Below are positions 11,854-19,753 of a DNA stretch of 64,000 bases, one piece after another. Positions within the stretch are counted from its first letter, which is position 1. Every line of letters starts with the position of its first letter. Location: contig JARGPU010000001.1 in NCBI GenBank assembly GCA_029210325.1, positions 506,126-570,125 of the forward strand. The letters are read 5' to 3'. The DNA comes from Alcanivoracaceae bacterium (GTDB lineage: Bacteria; Pseudomonadota; Gammaproteobacteria; Pseudomonadales; Alcanivoracaceae). Made by a program: the position numbers and the translations under genes. The notes beneath the pieces were generated by a model, which saw nothing but the letters and a program-made list of their open reading frames with translations, ran no database searches and was not told where the DNA came from.

Positions 11854-12827
11854 TCCTGAGGGCAGATCACGATGGTGCCAACCGAGCGTCGTTCGAACAG
11901 GGCAGCAAAGGCCTCACCGGCTTGCTCCAGAGCAAAGCGCTGATCTGCTTGTGGCTTCAGCTTGCCCGCCAGAGTCCATTCCACCAGCGTGCTGATCACC
12001 GGTGGCACGATGGCCGGGCTGGTCATTACCGCGCCGCCCCAGTTTACCCCGTGGATGCTGCACTGCTTGAGCAGCGGCAGGTTCAAGGGAATGCTGGCAA
12101 TGCCAGTGACAAAACCCACCACCAGGAAACGGCCACCGGGACTAAGCAGGCGCAGTGCCGGCTCTGCTGTGGCGCCACCCACTGGATCGTAGACCACGTC
12201 GATGCCTTTGCTGCCAGCCGCTGACTTGGCCGCTTTGCGCCACTCCGGGTCGGTGTAATCGATCACCGCATCAGCGCCGGCGTCCAGGCAGCGTTGGCGT
12301 TTTTCTTCGCTGCCGGCGCAGGCAATCACCCGCGCACCCATGGCCTTGGCGATCTCGATGGCAGTGATGCCTGTGGTGCCCGAGGCGCCCAGCACCAGCA
12401 GGGTTTCGCCGGCCTTCAGGTTGCCGATCTCACGCAAGCCATACAGGCCCGTGGCATAGGCAATAAAGAAGTTGGCGGCGTCTTCCAGCTTCAGCGCCGC
12501 AGGCAGGGGGAAGCAGGACATGGCGGGCAGGGTGAGTTGCTCGGCCATGGCCCCCATAAAGGCAAAGCCGGCCACCGCATCACCGACCTTCAGGTGGCTG
12601 ACGCCTTCCCCTACTGCCTCCACCGTGCCGGAAAATGAGCTGCCCGGCACAAATGGCAGCGGCGGCTTGATCTGGTATTCACCTTTGATTAGCAGACCAT
12701 CAAAGTAGCCCACGCCGACCCCGGCAACACGCAGTTGCACCTCGCCCTGGTTTGGCGCCCGGCCTGGAATATCGGAGACTTTCAGAGCCGAAGGATCGCC
12801 AAAGGCTTCTACCTGTAATGCGCGCAT
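11850..12827 (-). CDS. NADPH:quinone oxidoreductase family protein
   Basis: Zinc-independent medium-chain dehydrogenase/reductase of 325 residues. The opening MRALQVEAFGDPSALKV and the fold motif FVPGSSFSGTVEAVGEGV are typical of quinone oxidoreductases. The cofactor loop ETLLVLGASGTTGITAIEIAK carries the AXGXXG-type nucleotide-binding pattern. No structural-zinc cysteine cluster is visible. The substrate is unknown. It is divergent from the thiolase gene. Confidence 0.85.
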   Translation of the reverse strand: MRALQVEAFGDPSALKVSDIPGRAPNQGEVQLRVAGVGVGYFDGLLIKGEYQIKPPLPFVPGSSFSGTVEAVGEGVSHLKVGDAVAGFAFMGAMAEQLTLPAMSCFPLPAALKLEDAANFFIAYATGLYGLREIGNLKAGETLLVLGASGTTGITAIEIAKAMGARVIACAGSEEKRQRCLDAGADAVIDYTDPEWRKAAKSAAGSKGIDVVYDPVGGATAEPALRLLSPGGRFLVVGFVTGIASIPLNLPLLKQCSIHGVNWGGAVMTSPAIVPPVISTLVEWTLAGKLKPQADQRFALEQAGEAFAALFERRSVGTIVICPQE

Positions 12828-12846
12828 GCTGCTCTCCCGTATTGTT

Positions 12847-12859
12847 CTAATGTGATTAG
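12847..12859. promoter_or_regulatory. Small inverted repeat upstream of the oxidoreductase gene
   Basis: CTAATGTGATTAG is a 5-bp inverted repeat with a 3-bp spacer, 20 bp upstream of the minus-strand start at 12827 and within the 176-bp divergent gap to the thiolase. It could be an operator or a chance AT-rich repeat. Confidence 0.25.
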
Positions 12860-13003
12860 CTGATCCTAGTATAGCGGCCCGGCGTGACCAGATATCACCT
12901 CAGCGGGCACCATGCTGTCATTGTTGCAGGCTGCTGGTGGGGAGTAGCCTTTCTGCTCTGCGGCACTTTGAGCCGTGCCGACCAATCAACAAGGAGACCG
13001 ATC

Positions 13004-14167
13004 ATGGCTGAAGCCTATATTGTCGACGCCGTCCGTACTGCCGGGGGGCGCCGGAATGGCCGCCTGAGCCGCAAGCATCCCGCCGATCTGGGTGGCATCG
13101 TGATTGATGCATTGCTAGACCGCACCGGTGTTGACCCGGCTGCGGTTGAAGATGTGATCTTCGGCTGCGTCAGTCAGATCGGTCCGCAGACCTTTAACGT
13201 TGCTCGCACTAGCATCCTCAGTTCGAAGCTGCCGGAATCCGTGCCTGGTGTGTCCATTGACAGGCAATGCGGTTCCTCCCAGCAGGCTATCCATTTCGCG
13301 GCACAGGCGGTTATGTCCGGCACCCAGGACCTGGTGATTGCCGGCGGCGTAGAAAACATGAGCATGGTGCCGATCGGCGCGCCGATGACTAAGGTGATGG
13401 ATCTGGGTTCTCCGTTCGATGGGGAAATCGGCAAGCGCTATCCGGGCGAGCAGTTCAGCCAGTTTACCGGCGCCGAGCGTATGGCAGCCAAGTATGGAGT
13501 AACCCGCGAAGAGCTGGCCCGCTTTGCCTATAACAGCCATGTAAATGGTGCTGCGGCGACCACCGCTGGCAAATTCAAGGATGAAATTATCCCCATTGAG
13601 GTGGAGATCGAAGGCCAGAAAGTTGTTCACGATACTGATGAAGGTATTCGTTGGGAGCCGGATTACGATTCCATGTTAAGCCTGGCACCACTGCAGGAAG
13701 GTGGAGTGATTTCCGCTGCGTTTGCCAGCCAGATCTGTGACGGCGCATCTGCGGTACTGGTGGCCAGTGAGGCAGCAGTTAAAAAATACGGCCTCAAGCC
13801 ATTGGCGCGCATTCATGCCATGGCGGTAGTGGGTTCTGATCCGACCATGGTGCTGGAAGGTCCTATTCCAGCCACCGAAAAAGTGTTGCAAAAATCCGGT
13901 CTGAAAATTGAAGACATGGATCTGTATGAGGTTAACGAAGCATTCGGCTCTGTGCCGCTGGCCTGGGCCAAGGCGGTGGGCGCCGATATGGCCAAGCTGA
14001 ACGTGAATGGTGGTGCTCAGGCTCTTGGTCATCCACTCGGTGCCACTGGCAGCAAGCTGGCCGGCTCGCTGATTCATGAATTGCGCCGTCGTGGTGGTCG
14101 TTATGGGCTGCTGGCCATTTGCGAAGGCCTGGGAACTGCTAACGCGACTATCTTTGAGGTGCTCTGA
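13004..14167 (+). CDS. Acetyl-CoA C-acyltransferase (thiolase)
   Basis: Thiolase of 387 residues for condensing or cleaving acyl-CoA, in beta-oxidation or related pathways. It starts at ATG 13004 with AAGGAG 7 nt upstream; the frame extends to 12884 but without a ribosome-binding site. The nucleophile is C89 in DRQCGSSQQAIHFAA. The general-base His lies in NVNGGAQALGHPLGATGS. The second Cys lies in ICEGLGTAN, a variant of the usual CIGGGxG. Which acyl chain it uses cannot be read from sequence. A strong terminator follows. Confidence 0.93.
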   Translation: MAEAYIVDAVRTAGGRRNGRLSRKHPADLGGIVIDALLDRTGVDPAAVEDVIFGCVSQIGPQTFNVARTSILSSKLPESVPGVSIDRQCGSSQQAIHFAAQAVMSGTQDLVIAGGVENMSMVPIGAPMTKVMDLGSPFDGEIGKRYPGEQFSQFTGAERMAAKYGVTREELARFAYNSHVNGAAATTAGKFKDEIIPIEVEIEGQKVVHDTDEGIRWEPDYDSMLSLAPLQEGGVISAAFASQICDGASAVLVASEAAVKKYGLKPLARIHAMAVVGSDPTMVLEGPIPATEKVLQKSGLKIEDMDLYEVNEAFGSVPLAWAKAVGADMAKLNVNGGAQALGHPLGATGSKLAGSLIHELRRRGGRYGLLAICEGLGTANATIFEVL

Positions 14168-14207
14168 CTTCGAGATGCTTTGTTAAAAACACCTGTCTTG
14201 ATGTAAT

Positions 14208-14235
14208 AAAAATGGCGCCATAAGGCGCCATTTTT
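14208..14235. terminator. Bidirectional intrinsic terminator
   Basis: A perfect 12-bp stem (14208-14219 with 14224-14235) encloses an ATAA loop. The A5 and T5 at its two ends are part of the stem, so it ends transcripts on both strands: the thiolase from the left and the Rieske gene from the right. Confidence 0.9.
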
Positions 14236-14252
14236 ACATTCCGCAGCAGGTT

Positions 14253-14597
14253 TCAGGCAACGACAAAGATCTGATCACCCTCAACTTCCACTGGCCATGT
14301 TTTCAGCGCCTTCTCTTTGCGCACAGCATTGAGTAGCTGTACGCCAGGTGGGAAGTTAGCCCACTCCACAACTTCGCCGGTGCGGATATCAAAGCGCGCC
14401 CGGTGCAGCGGGCATTGAACGCACTTGTCTTCAACGATCTTGCCCTTTTCCATGGATCGGAACAGGTGGGTACAGCGTGCCTCGGTGGCGTAAACACCAT
14501 CCGAAAGATGAAAAATCAGGACCTTGTCGTCATTGACCTTAACCAACTTGCTGGTGCCTTGAGCGATTTCCGAAACCTTGGCTACGGGGTGACGCAT
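14253..14597 (-). CDS. Rieske [2Fe-2S] domain protein
   Basis: A 114-residue stand-alone Rieske ferredoxin. The cluster ligands are C42 and H44 in CTHLF and C62 and H65 in CPLHRARFD. A further C59 is present. The layout RCTH...CPLHRARFDIRTGEV matches ferredoxin components of ring-hydroxylating dioxygenases and NirD-like proteins. No oxygenase partner is adjacent, so its redox partner is unknown. AAGGAG precedes the ATG. Confidence 0.88.
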   Translation of the reverse strand: MRHPVAKVSEIAQGTSKLVKVNDDKVLIFHLSDGVYATEARCTHLFRSMEKGKIVEDKCVQCPLHRARFDIRTGEVVEWANFPPGVQLLNAVRKEKALKTWPVEVEGDQIFVVA

Positions 14598-14719
14598 GTG
14601 AAGCTCCTTGGTGTGATGGCTTGCCTGAGCTACGGACAGGCAATTAATTGATCAAGCAAGATTGCAGAAGCGGGCGACATATACAAGCGCTCTGGGGAAA
14701 AGCGAGAGCAGGCTATACC

Positions 14720-15067
14720 TTATTCAAGTATCAGACGTGGATAATAGTCTTCATTGTAGGGAAGGGGCTGGTCCATTCGCGCGGCTATTTCATTGGCTAG
14801 CTGTCGACGCAGTCGAGAGACGATGGTGCCACAGGCAGGTACATTGCGTGATGCACCAAATATTTCCGAGCGTGCACTATCCAGTTGCCGAATGATTTCC
14901 TCACGGGCCACAGATGGCAGAATGCTACTTCCGATATAGGCAGATGCTGCACGAAGATCGTCCTTGGCCTCGCCGGTGTAGTCCTGCACTAACTCATCAG
15001 AAACGCTGGCGCAATAATCGTGCAGACGCAGCAGCGGAATAAGCAGGGGATCGATGTTGGCTGGCAT
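14720..15067 (-). CDS. Hypothetical protein, 115 residues
   Basis: No family recognised. The sequence is predicted to be largely helical and soluble, with no signal peptide or membrane segment. Phrases such as IPLLRLHDYCASVSDELVQDY and IVSRLRRQLANEIAARMDQ suggest a compact helical bundle. GAGG precedes the ATG at 15067. It lies between the Rieske gene and the AraC regulator on the same strand, separated from each by 75-120 bp, so an operon is uncertain. Confidence 0.6.
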   Translation of the reverse strand: MPANIDPLLIPLLRLHDYCASVSDELVQDYTGEAKDDLRAASAYIGSSILPSVAREEIIRQLDSARSEIFGASRNVPACGTIVSRLRRQLANEIAARMDQPLPYNEDYYPRLILE

Positions 15068-15142
15068 GATACTAACCTCATTTAGTGCAGCGCGGATGAT
15101 GGGACATCAAGCGAACAAATGACAGCAGGTTCCGTGCCACTT

Positions 15143-16204
15143 CTACTTAATCTTTATGACATTGCGAAGGCGATGGCGAAATGATGTTGGTGACTCGCCG
15201 GTCCATCTGCGGAATGCTCTGGAGAAATTGGCCGGGTTTTGATAGCCAAGTCGAGTCGCGACAGCTTGTACTGAAAGGCCGCTATGTTCGAACAATTTTT
15301 GTGCATCGCGCCGACGGCATTCCTCAACGATTAACAAAAAAGATGTGCCATGACGTTGCAGTTTTCGCTTAAGAGTGCGACTTGAGATGCATAATTTATC
15401 CGCCACTTGCTCAAGTCCGGGGTAGCCATCTCCTGTTAATACCAGCTCCGCGCGCACTCGTTGAGCTATGTCAGCCTCTTGATCGGCGGCCAGTGCCAAT
15501 TCCTGTTCACACAGTTCGATCGCACCACGGGAGGCAAGCGGGTCCGCCATGACCGGACGCTGGGAAAGATAGTGTTGAGGCAAACGCAACATATTAACCG
15601 GCTGCTGGAAGTGGGTGGTCGGCAACCGATGTTGCCATTCCTTGTGGTAGTCAGGCTCGGCGTTGTCGAAGCAGATTTCCATGCCGGGAATATCCAAAAG
15701 GTCGCGGCCCAGTAGCACCGCGGTGGCGCGGGCAATGCCAAGTAATATGTTTTCCACGAAGAACTGACGCATTACGGGAATGGGTTGTCGCTCCCGCAGG
15801 ATCAGGTCGCCGTACTGATCATCCTCAACAAACTCAAAGGTAAAGCCAGCTTGTCGAAGCCGCGCATAGCGAGCCGAAATTTCCTGAGCCTGACGCAGCG
15901 TTGCCGCACTCATGGCAGCATAGCCCAAAACCCCATGCACGGTTGGTCGCATGCGCAGGCCGTACTCGTAGCCAAGCGCCGGATCTGCGCTCAGAGCCTG
16001 GGCGCGCATCACCAGCAGCGTCCATTGGGCGGGCGACATGCGCGCCTGACTGTTATCCAGCAGCGCCGGGTCCAGCGGCACGCCTTGCAACAGGGCCACG
16101 TCAGAGATGCCACGCTCCGCCAGAATCTCAAGCAGCAGCTGCAGGTAGGCAATAGAGATGCTGGGTTGCTTGGCGCGATAGGGGTCTTTCATCTTGGGCC
16201 TCAT
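15143..16204 (-). CDS. AraC family transcriptional regulator (OruR/ArgR-like N-terminal domain)
   Basis: A 353-residue regulator. Residues 20-210 look like the arabinose-binding-type domain found in AraC proteins of lipid and amino-acid metabolism (MSPAQWTLLVMRA, GVLGYAAMSAATLRQA). The C-terminal double helix-turn-helix runs over about residues 255-345: VADKLCISSRTLKRKLQ is the first recognition helix and VATRLGYQNPANFSRAFRRW the second, diagnostic one. It is divergently transcribed from the SDR-monooxygenase-patatin operon, so it most likely controls that operon. The effector is unknown. Confidence 0.9.
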   Translation of the reverse strand: MRPKMKDPYRAKQPSISIAYLQLLLEILAERGISDVALLQGVPLDPALLDNSQARMSPAQWTLLVMRAQALSADPALGYEYGLRMRPTVHGVLGYAAMSAATLRQAQEISARYARLRQAGFTFEFVEDDQYGDLILRERQPIPVMRQFFVENILLGIARATAVLLGRDLLDIPGMEICFDNAEPDYHKEWQHRLPTTHFQQPVNMLRLPQHYLSQRPVMADPLASRGAIELCEQELALAADQEADIAQRVRAELVLTGDGYPGLEQVADKLCISSRTLKRKLQRHGTSFLLIVEECRRRDAQKLFEHSGLSVQAVATRLGYQNPANFSRAFRRWTGESPTSFRHRLRNVIKIK

Positions 16205-16240
16205 CTGGCATGGCCCATAATGATATGAAGTTTGGCGCGC

Positions 16241-16255
16241 CAGCGCATCACGCTG
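16241..16255. promoter_or_regulatory. Inverted repeat in the AraC/SDR divergent promoter region
   Basis: CAGCG-CATCA-CGCTG lies in the 113-bp gap between the AraC start (16204) and the SDR start (16318). It is a candidate operator, supported only by position and symmetry. Confidence 0.3.
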
Positions 16256-16317
16256 ATTAAAGTGGGGCCTTACACTTGTCTCAGGTGCATTTCAGGCGGC
16301 AACAAGAAGAGGGTGGT

Positions 16318-17154
16318 ATGGCTGTGCAGTTGGATGGAGCGGTGGTTGCGATCACCGGGGCGGGTCGTGGCATTGGCATGGCGATCGCCAAGCGACTTGC
16401 GGCGGCCGGTGCCCGGGTTAGCATTGGTGATATCGACGCAGCGCTGGCAGAGCAGGCCGCGGCCGCGGTAAATGGCTTTGGCTGCGCTCTTGATGTGCGG
16501 GAGAGGGCCTCCTATGCGGCCTGGCTTGAAGCCACTGAGCAGGCCCTCGGCCCGGTGGATGTGATCATCAATAACGCCGGCATTATGCCCACCGGTGCCT
16601 TTCTCGATGAGAGTGACGCCCTGAGTGACACTCAAATCGACATTAATCTGCGCGGGGTGATACATGGCTGCAAGTTGGCCATGCCGGGTATGGTGGCGCG
16701 TGGTCGGGGTCATGTGGTCAACGTGGCCTCCATGGCTGGCCGTCTCGCCGTCCCTGGCCTGGCAGTGTACTGCGCCACCAAGTTCGCGGTAGTCGGGCTG
16801 ACTGAAACCCTGCGCGAGGAATATCGCGATAGCGGCGTTGCCTTTACTACGGTGATGCCAGCCAAGGTTACCACCGAGCTGGCCGCCGGCACCGACAACG
16901 CTGCCCGTGGCGTGCCAACGGTCACCCCGGAGGATGTTGCCGAAGCGGTATACGACGCGATCATCCATCAATTGCCGGAAGTCACCTTGCCCCGCTATTT
17001 ACTCGCCCTGAATCCGCTGCAAAGCGCCGCGCCACACTGGTTGCTACGTGGTGTGCGTCGGCTATTCGGTGATCGTCGCGTGCTGGAAAAAATAGATGTC
17101 AGCGCTCGCGCCAGTTATGACCAGCGTATTGGCGCGCTGGCGAAAAAATCCTGA
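16318..17154 (+). CDS. Short-chain dehydrogenase/reductase (classical SDR)
   Basis: NAD(P)-dependent oxidoreductase of 278 residues, started at ATG 16318 rather than the TTG at 16276 because of the nearer purine-rich site. The cofactor motif is TGAGRGIG, the structural NNAG follows, and the catalytic Y151 and K155 lie in YCATK. SDRs of this kind sit beside Baeyer-Villiger monooxygenases, where they oxidise an alcohol to the ketone substrate; that role is inferred from the neighbour. The downstream gene starts 11 bp later. Confidence 0.9.
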   Translation: MAVQLDGAVVAITGAGRGIGMAIAKRLAAAGARVSIGDIDAALAEQAAAAVNGFGCALDVRERASYAAWLEATEQALGPVDVIINNAGIMPTGAFLDESDALSDTQIDINLRGVIHGCKLAMPGMVARGRGHVVNVASMAGRLAVPGLAVYCATKFAVVGLTETLREEYRDSGVAFTTVMPAKVTTELAAGTDNAARGVPTVTPEDVAEAVYDAIIHQLPEVTLPRYLLALNPLQSAAPHWLLRGVRRLFGDRRVLEKIDVSARASYDQRIGALAKKS

Positions 17155-17164
17155 GGAGGCTGTG

Positions 17165-18691
17165 ATGGCACAGGCGAAAAAGAGGGCCGCGTCCAAGGCG
17201 CGCCCAGTAGACGTAGAAGTAGTGGTGATTGGTGCCGGCATCAGTGGCATTGGCGCAGCGATACGATTGCGCGAGCAGGGTGAAACAGATTTTATTGTGC
17301 TGGAAAAAGCCGAAGCCCTTGGCGGCACCTGGCGCGACAATACCTACCCGGGATGCGCCTGCGATGTGCCTTCTGCGCTGTATTCCTATTCCTTTGCCCA
17401 GAACCCGAACTGGAGCCGGGTGTTCGCCGGCCAGGCGGAAATTCTCGACTACGTGAATGATGTTGCCGGCCGCTTTCAGGTGGAGCCTCACATTCGCTAT
17501 GGCGAGCCAGCCATTAGTACTCAATGGGATGAGCGCCGCTGTCGCTGGATGGTGCGTACTGGCAAAGGTGAATATCACGCCCGCACGATCATCTCCTGCG
17601 CTGGCTACCTGCATGAGCCTCAGATTCCAGATATTCCGGGGCTAAAAGAATTTACCGGCACTATTTTTCATTCCTCGCACTGGGATCACCAGCATGACCT
17701 GCGTGGCGAGCGAGTCGCGGTGATCGGCACCGGTGCATCCGCCATCCAGTTTGTTCCGGAGATCCAGCCTTTGGTGAAACAGCTGGTATTGTTTCAGCGC
17801 ACCCCGCAGTGGATTTTGCCAAAACCCAATCAGACCATGGGCAGCGCCTCGCAAAAACTGCTTGGCTTGCCAATGGCAATGGGCGCCCTGCGAGCGGCGT
17901 TATATTCTGGACTTGAAGCCTTTGGTGTTGGCTTTCGCAGGCCAGTGCTACTCAAACAAATCGAAAAGATCGCCCGTGCCCATATTAATCTGACGCTGAA
18001 GGATCCGGAACTGCGTGCAAAGCTCACTCCGGACTATACCCTTGGCTGCAAGCGTGTGCTGCTGTCGAATAACTACTATCCGGCGTTAACACAGGCGAAC
18101 GTGGATGTGCTCGCCACCGGCGTTAAACAAGTGCGCGGTAATGTACTAATTGGCCATGATGGCAGTGAGCGGGAAGTGGACACCATTATTCTCGGTACCG
18201 GCTTCCATGTTTCCGATCCGCCGATTGCCGAGCAGGTGCGCGGCACTGATGGTCGCACCTTGGAGGAGATATGGAATGGCAGCCCGCAAGCCTATCGCGG
18301 CACCACCATTGCCGGTTTCCCAAACCTGTTTCTGGTGCTTGGCCCGAATCTGGCGATTGGTAATAACTCTGCTTTTATCGTTATCGAGTCCCAGCTTAAC
18401 TATGCCATGGGCGCCTTAAAGACCATGCGTGATAAAAACCTGATCCGTTTGGAAGTGCGTGAGGCGGTGCAGCGCCGTTACAACAGCAAAGTGCAAAAAG
18501 CGCTGCAGGGAACCGTATGGAATACAGGTGGTTGCTCCAGCTACTACATCGACCGTAATGGCAAAAACAGCATCGGCTTTCCGTGGAGCAGCAACACCAT
18601 GCAGCGATTGCTGCAGCAATTTGATGTGCAAAGCTATGACACCCAGGCAGCCGATGAAGCAGTCGGCGAAAGCATATCTGTGACCGGTTGA
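17165..18691 (+). CDS. Flavin-containing monooxygenase, Baeyer-Villiger type
   Basis: FAD/NADPH-dependent monooxygenase of 508 residues, start ATG 17165 after GAGGAGG. The FAD Rossmann motif GAGISG is at residues 23-28 and the NADPH motif GTGASA is in the middle. The Baeyer-Villiger fingerprint FXGXXXHXXXW is exact at residues 163-173. NTYPGCACDVPSALYSYSF is typical of the BVMO/AlmA family. It would insert oxygen into a ketone, or oxidise long-chain compounds as AlmA does. The SDR before and the hydrolase after fit a ketone-to-ester-to-hydrolysis route. Confidence 0.9.
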   Translation: MAQAKKRAASKARPVDVEVVVIGAGISGIGAAIRLREQGETDFIVLEKAEALGGTWRDNTYPGCACDVPSALYSYSFAQNPNWSRVFAGQAEILDYVNDVAGRFQVEPHIRYGEPAISTQWDERRCRWMVRTGKGEYHARTIISCAGYLHEPQIPDIPGLKEFTGTIFHSSHWDHQHDLRGERVAVIGTGASAIQFVPEIQPLVKQLVLFQRTPQWILPKPNQTMGSASQKLLGLPMAMGALRAALYSGLEAFGVGFRRPVLLKQIEKIARAHINLTLKDPELRAKLTPDYTLGCKRVLLSNNYYPALTQANVDVLATGVKQVRGNVLIGHDGSEREVDTIILGTGFHVSDPPIAEQVRGTDGRTLEEIWNGSPQAYRGTTIAGFPNLFLVLGPNLAIGNNSAFIVIESQLNYAMGALKTMRDKNLIRLEVREAVQRRYNSKVQKALQGTVWNTGGCSSYYIDRNGKNSIGFPWSSNTMQRLLQQFDVQSYDTQAADEAVGESISVTG

Positions 18692-18700
18692 GGAAAGTTA

Positions 18701-19630
18701 ATGACAGAACCAAAACGAGCGTTGGTACTCGGCTGTGGTGCAGTAGCCGGTGCCGCCTGGCAGATCGCCACATTAAATGAACTGCAGCAACGTCTGGGTT
18801 GGGATGCACGCGATGCGGATATTCTTATCGGTACATCCGCCGGTGCCGTGCTTGCCACCCTGCTCGGCGCAGGGGTCAGTGTCGAGCGCATGCTCGCCAG
18901 CCAGCGTGGCGAGCTGCAGGGCTGCCAGTGGAATCACGACACTGACACCGGCGGCGCTATTCCGCCGCTGCCACGCCTCGGTTTCAGCGGGGTAAAGCTG
19001 TTTGTTCATGGTCTGCGCGGCGAGGTATCACCTCTTACTGCTATTACCGGCCTGATGCCGCACGGACGCACCGACATGCAGCCGATGACGAACCTGATAG
19101 ACAGTGTGGTCACTCCGGGGCAATGGGTATCTCACCGCAACACCTGGCTGATCGCGGTGGATGCGGATAGTGGCCAGCGTGTTGCCCTTGGTCGTGACCA
19201 TGCTGATATGCCGGCCAACCGGGCGGTATGCGCGTCCTATGCTGTACCTGGTGTGTGCCCGCCAGTGCAGTGGCAAGGAAGCACCTATCTGGATGGGGGT
19301 ATTGCCTCACCAGCTTCCGCCGACCTGCTGTTGGGCACCGATATCGAAGAAGCCATTGTACTAGCCCCTATGGCCTCCATGCAGATGGATAATCCGCGCT
19401 CGCCGCTGGCAAAGATTGAACGGCGCGTGCGCCGCTATATGACCGCGATTGTTGATCGGGAAGTGGCACAGCTTCGCCATGCGGGCATCCGGGTGATTCG
19501 TATTGATCCGGGCCCGCAGGACCTGACGGCGTTTGGCTTTAATATGCTCGACCCATCCAGGCGCGAGCGGGTATTTCAGACCGCCTGCGCCACCGCAGAA
19601 TCAGCGGTCCGCGCCGCGCTGGCGGGATAA
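18701..19630 (+). CDS. Patatin-like phospholipase/esterase
   Basis: Ser-Asp dyad hydrolase of 309 residues. The oxyanion-hole glycines lie in LGCGAVAGAAW (a GxGxxG-type loop), the nucleophile is S46 in GTSAG, and the catalytic Asp lies in YLDGGIASP. There is no signal peptide, so it is cytosolic or membrane-associated. It starts 9 bp after the monooxygenase stop and completes the operon. In context it would hydrolyse an ester product or a lipid; this is inference. Confidence 0.88.
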   Translation: MTEPKRALVLGCGAVAGAAWQIATLNELQQRLGWDARDADILIGTSAGAVLATLLGAGVSVERMLASQRGELQGCQWNHDTDTGGAIPPLPRLGFSGVKLFVHGLRGEVSPLTAITGLMPHGRTDMQPMTNLIDSVVTPGQWVSHRNTWLIAVDADSGQRVALGRDHADMPANRAVCASYAVPGVCPPVQWQGSTYLDGGIASPASADLLLGTDIEEAIVLAPMASMQMDNPRSPLAKIERRVRRYMTAIVDREVAQLRHAGIRVIRIDPGPQDLTAFGFNMLDPSRRERVFQTACATAESAVRAALAG

Positions 19631-19662
19631 CATCTGCGACCAGCCTGTTTTTCACCGGCTTG

Positions 19663-19732
19663 TGTAGTTCCCCCGATTTAGTGGACACCTCCTCGGTTAG
19701 GAGAAGGTGCCCACTAAATCGGGGGGGCTACA
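19663..19732. mobile_element. 70-bp palindromic element with IS-like TG...CA ends
   Basis: The two ends are near-perfect inverted repeats of about 28 bp. TGTAG, two variable bases, CCCCCGATTTAGTGG, one variable base and CACCT form the left end (19663-19690), and the same is read in reverse complement from 19732. The TG/CA termini and C-run resemble ends of IS3-type insertion sequences, so this may be a MITE-like fragment. No transposase and no clear target duplication are seen. It sits between two convergent genes and can fold into a long hairpin, which may also terminate transcripts. Confidence 0.6.
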
Positions 19733-19753
19733 TTAACAACGCCAATGTATCTG

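Noticed and set aside
12884-12898. CRP-like GTGA...TCAC between the oxidoreductase and thiolase genes
   Set aside because: The spacer is 7 bp, not 6, and flanking bases do not fit the consensus.
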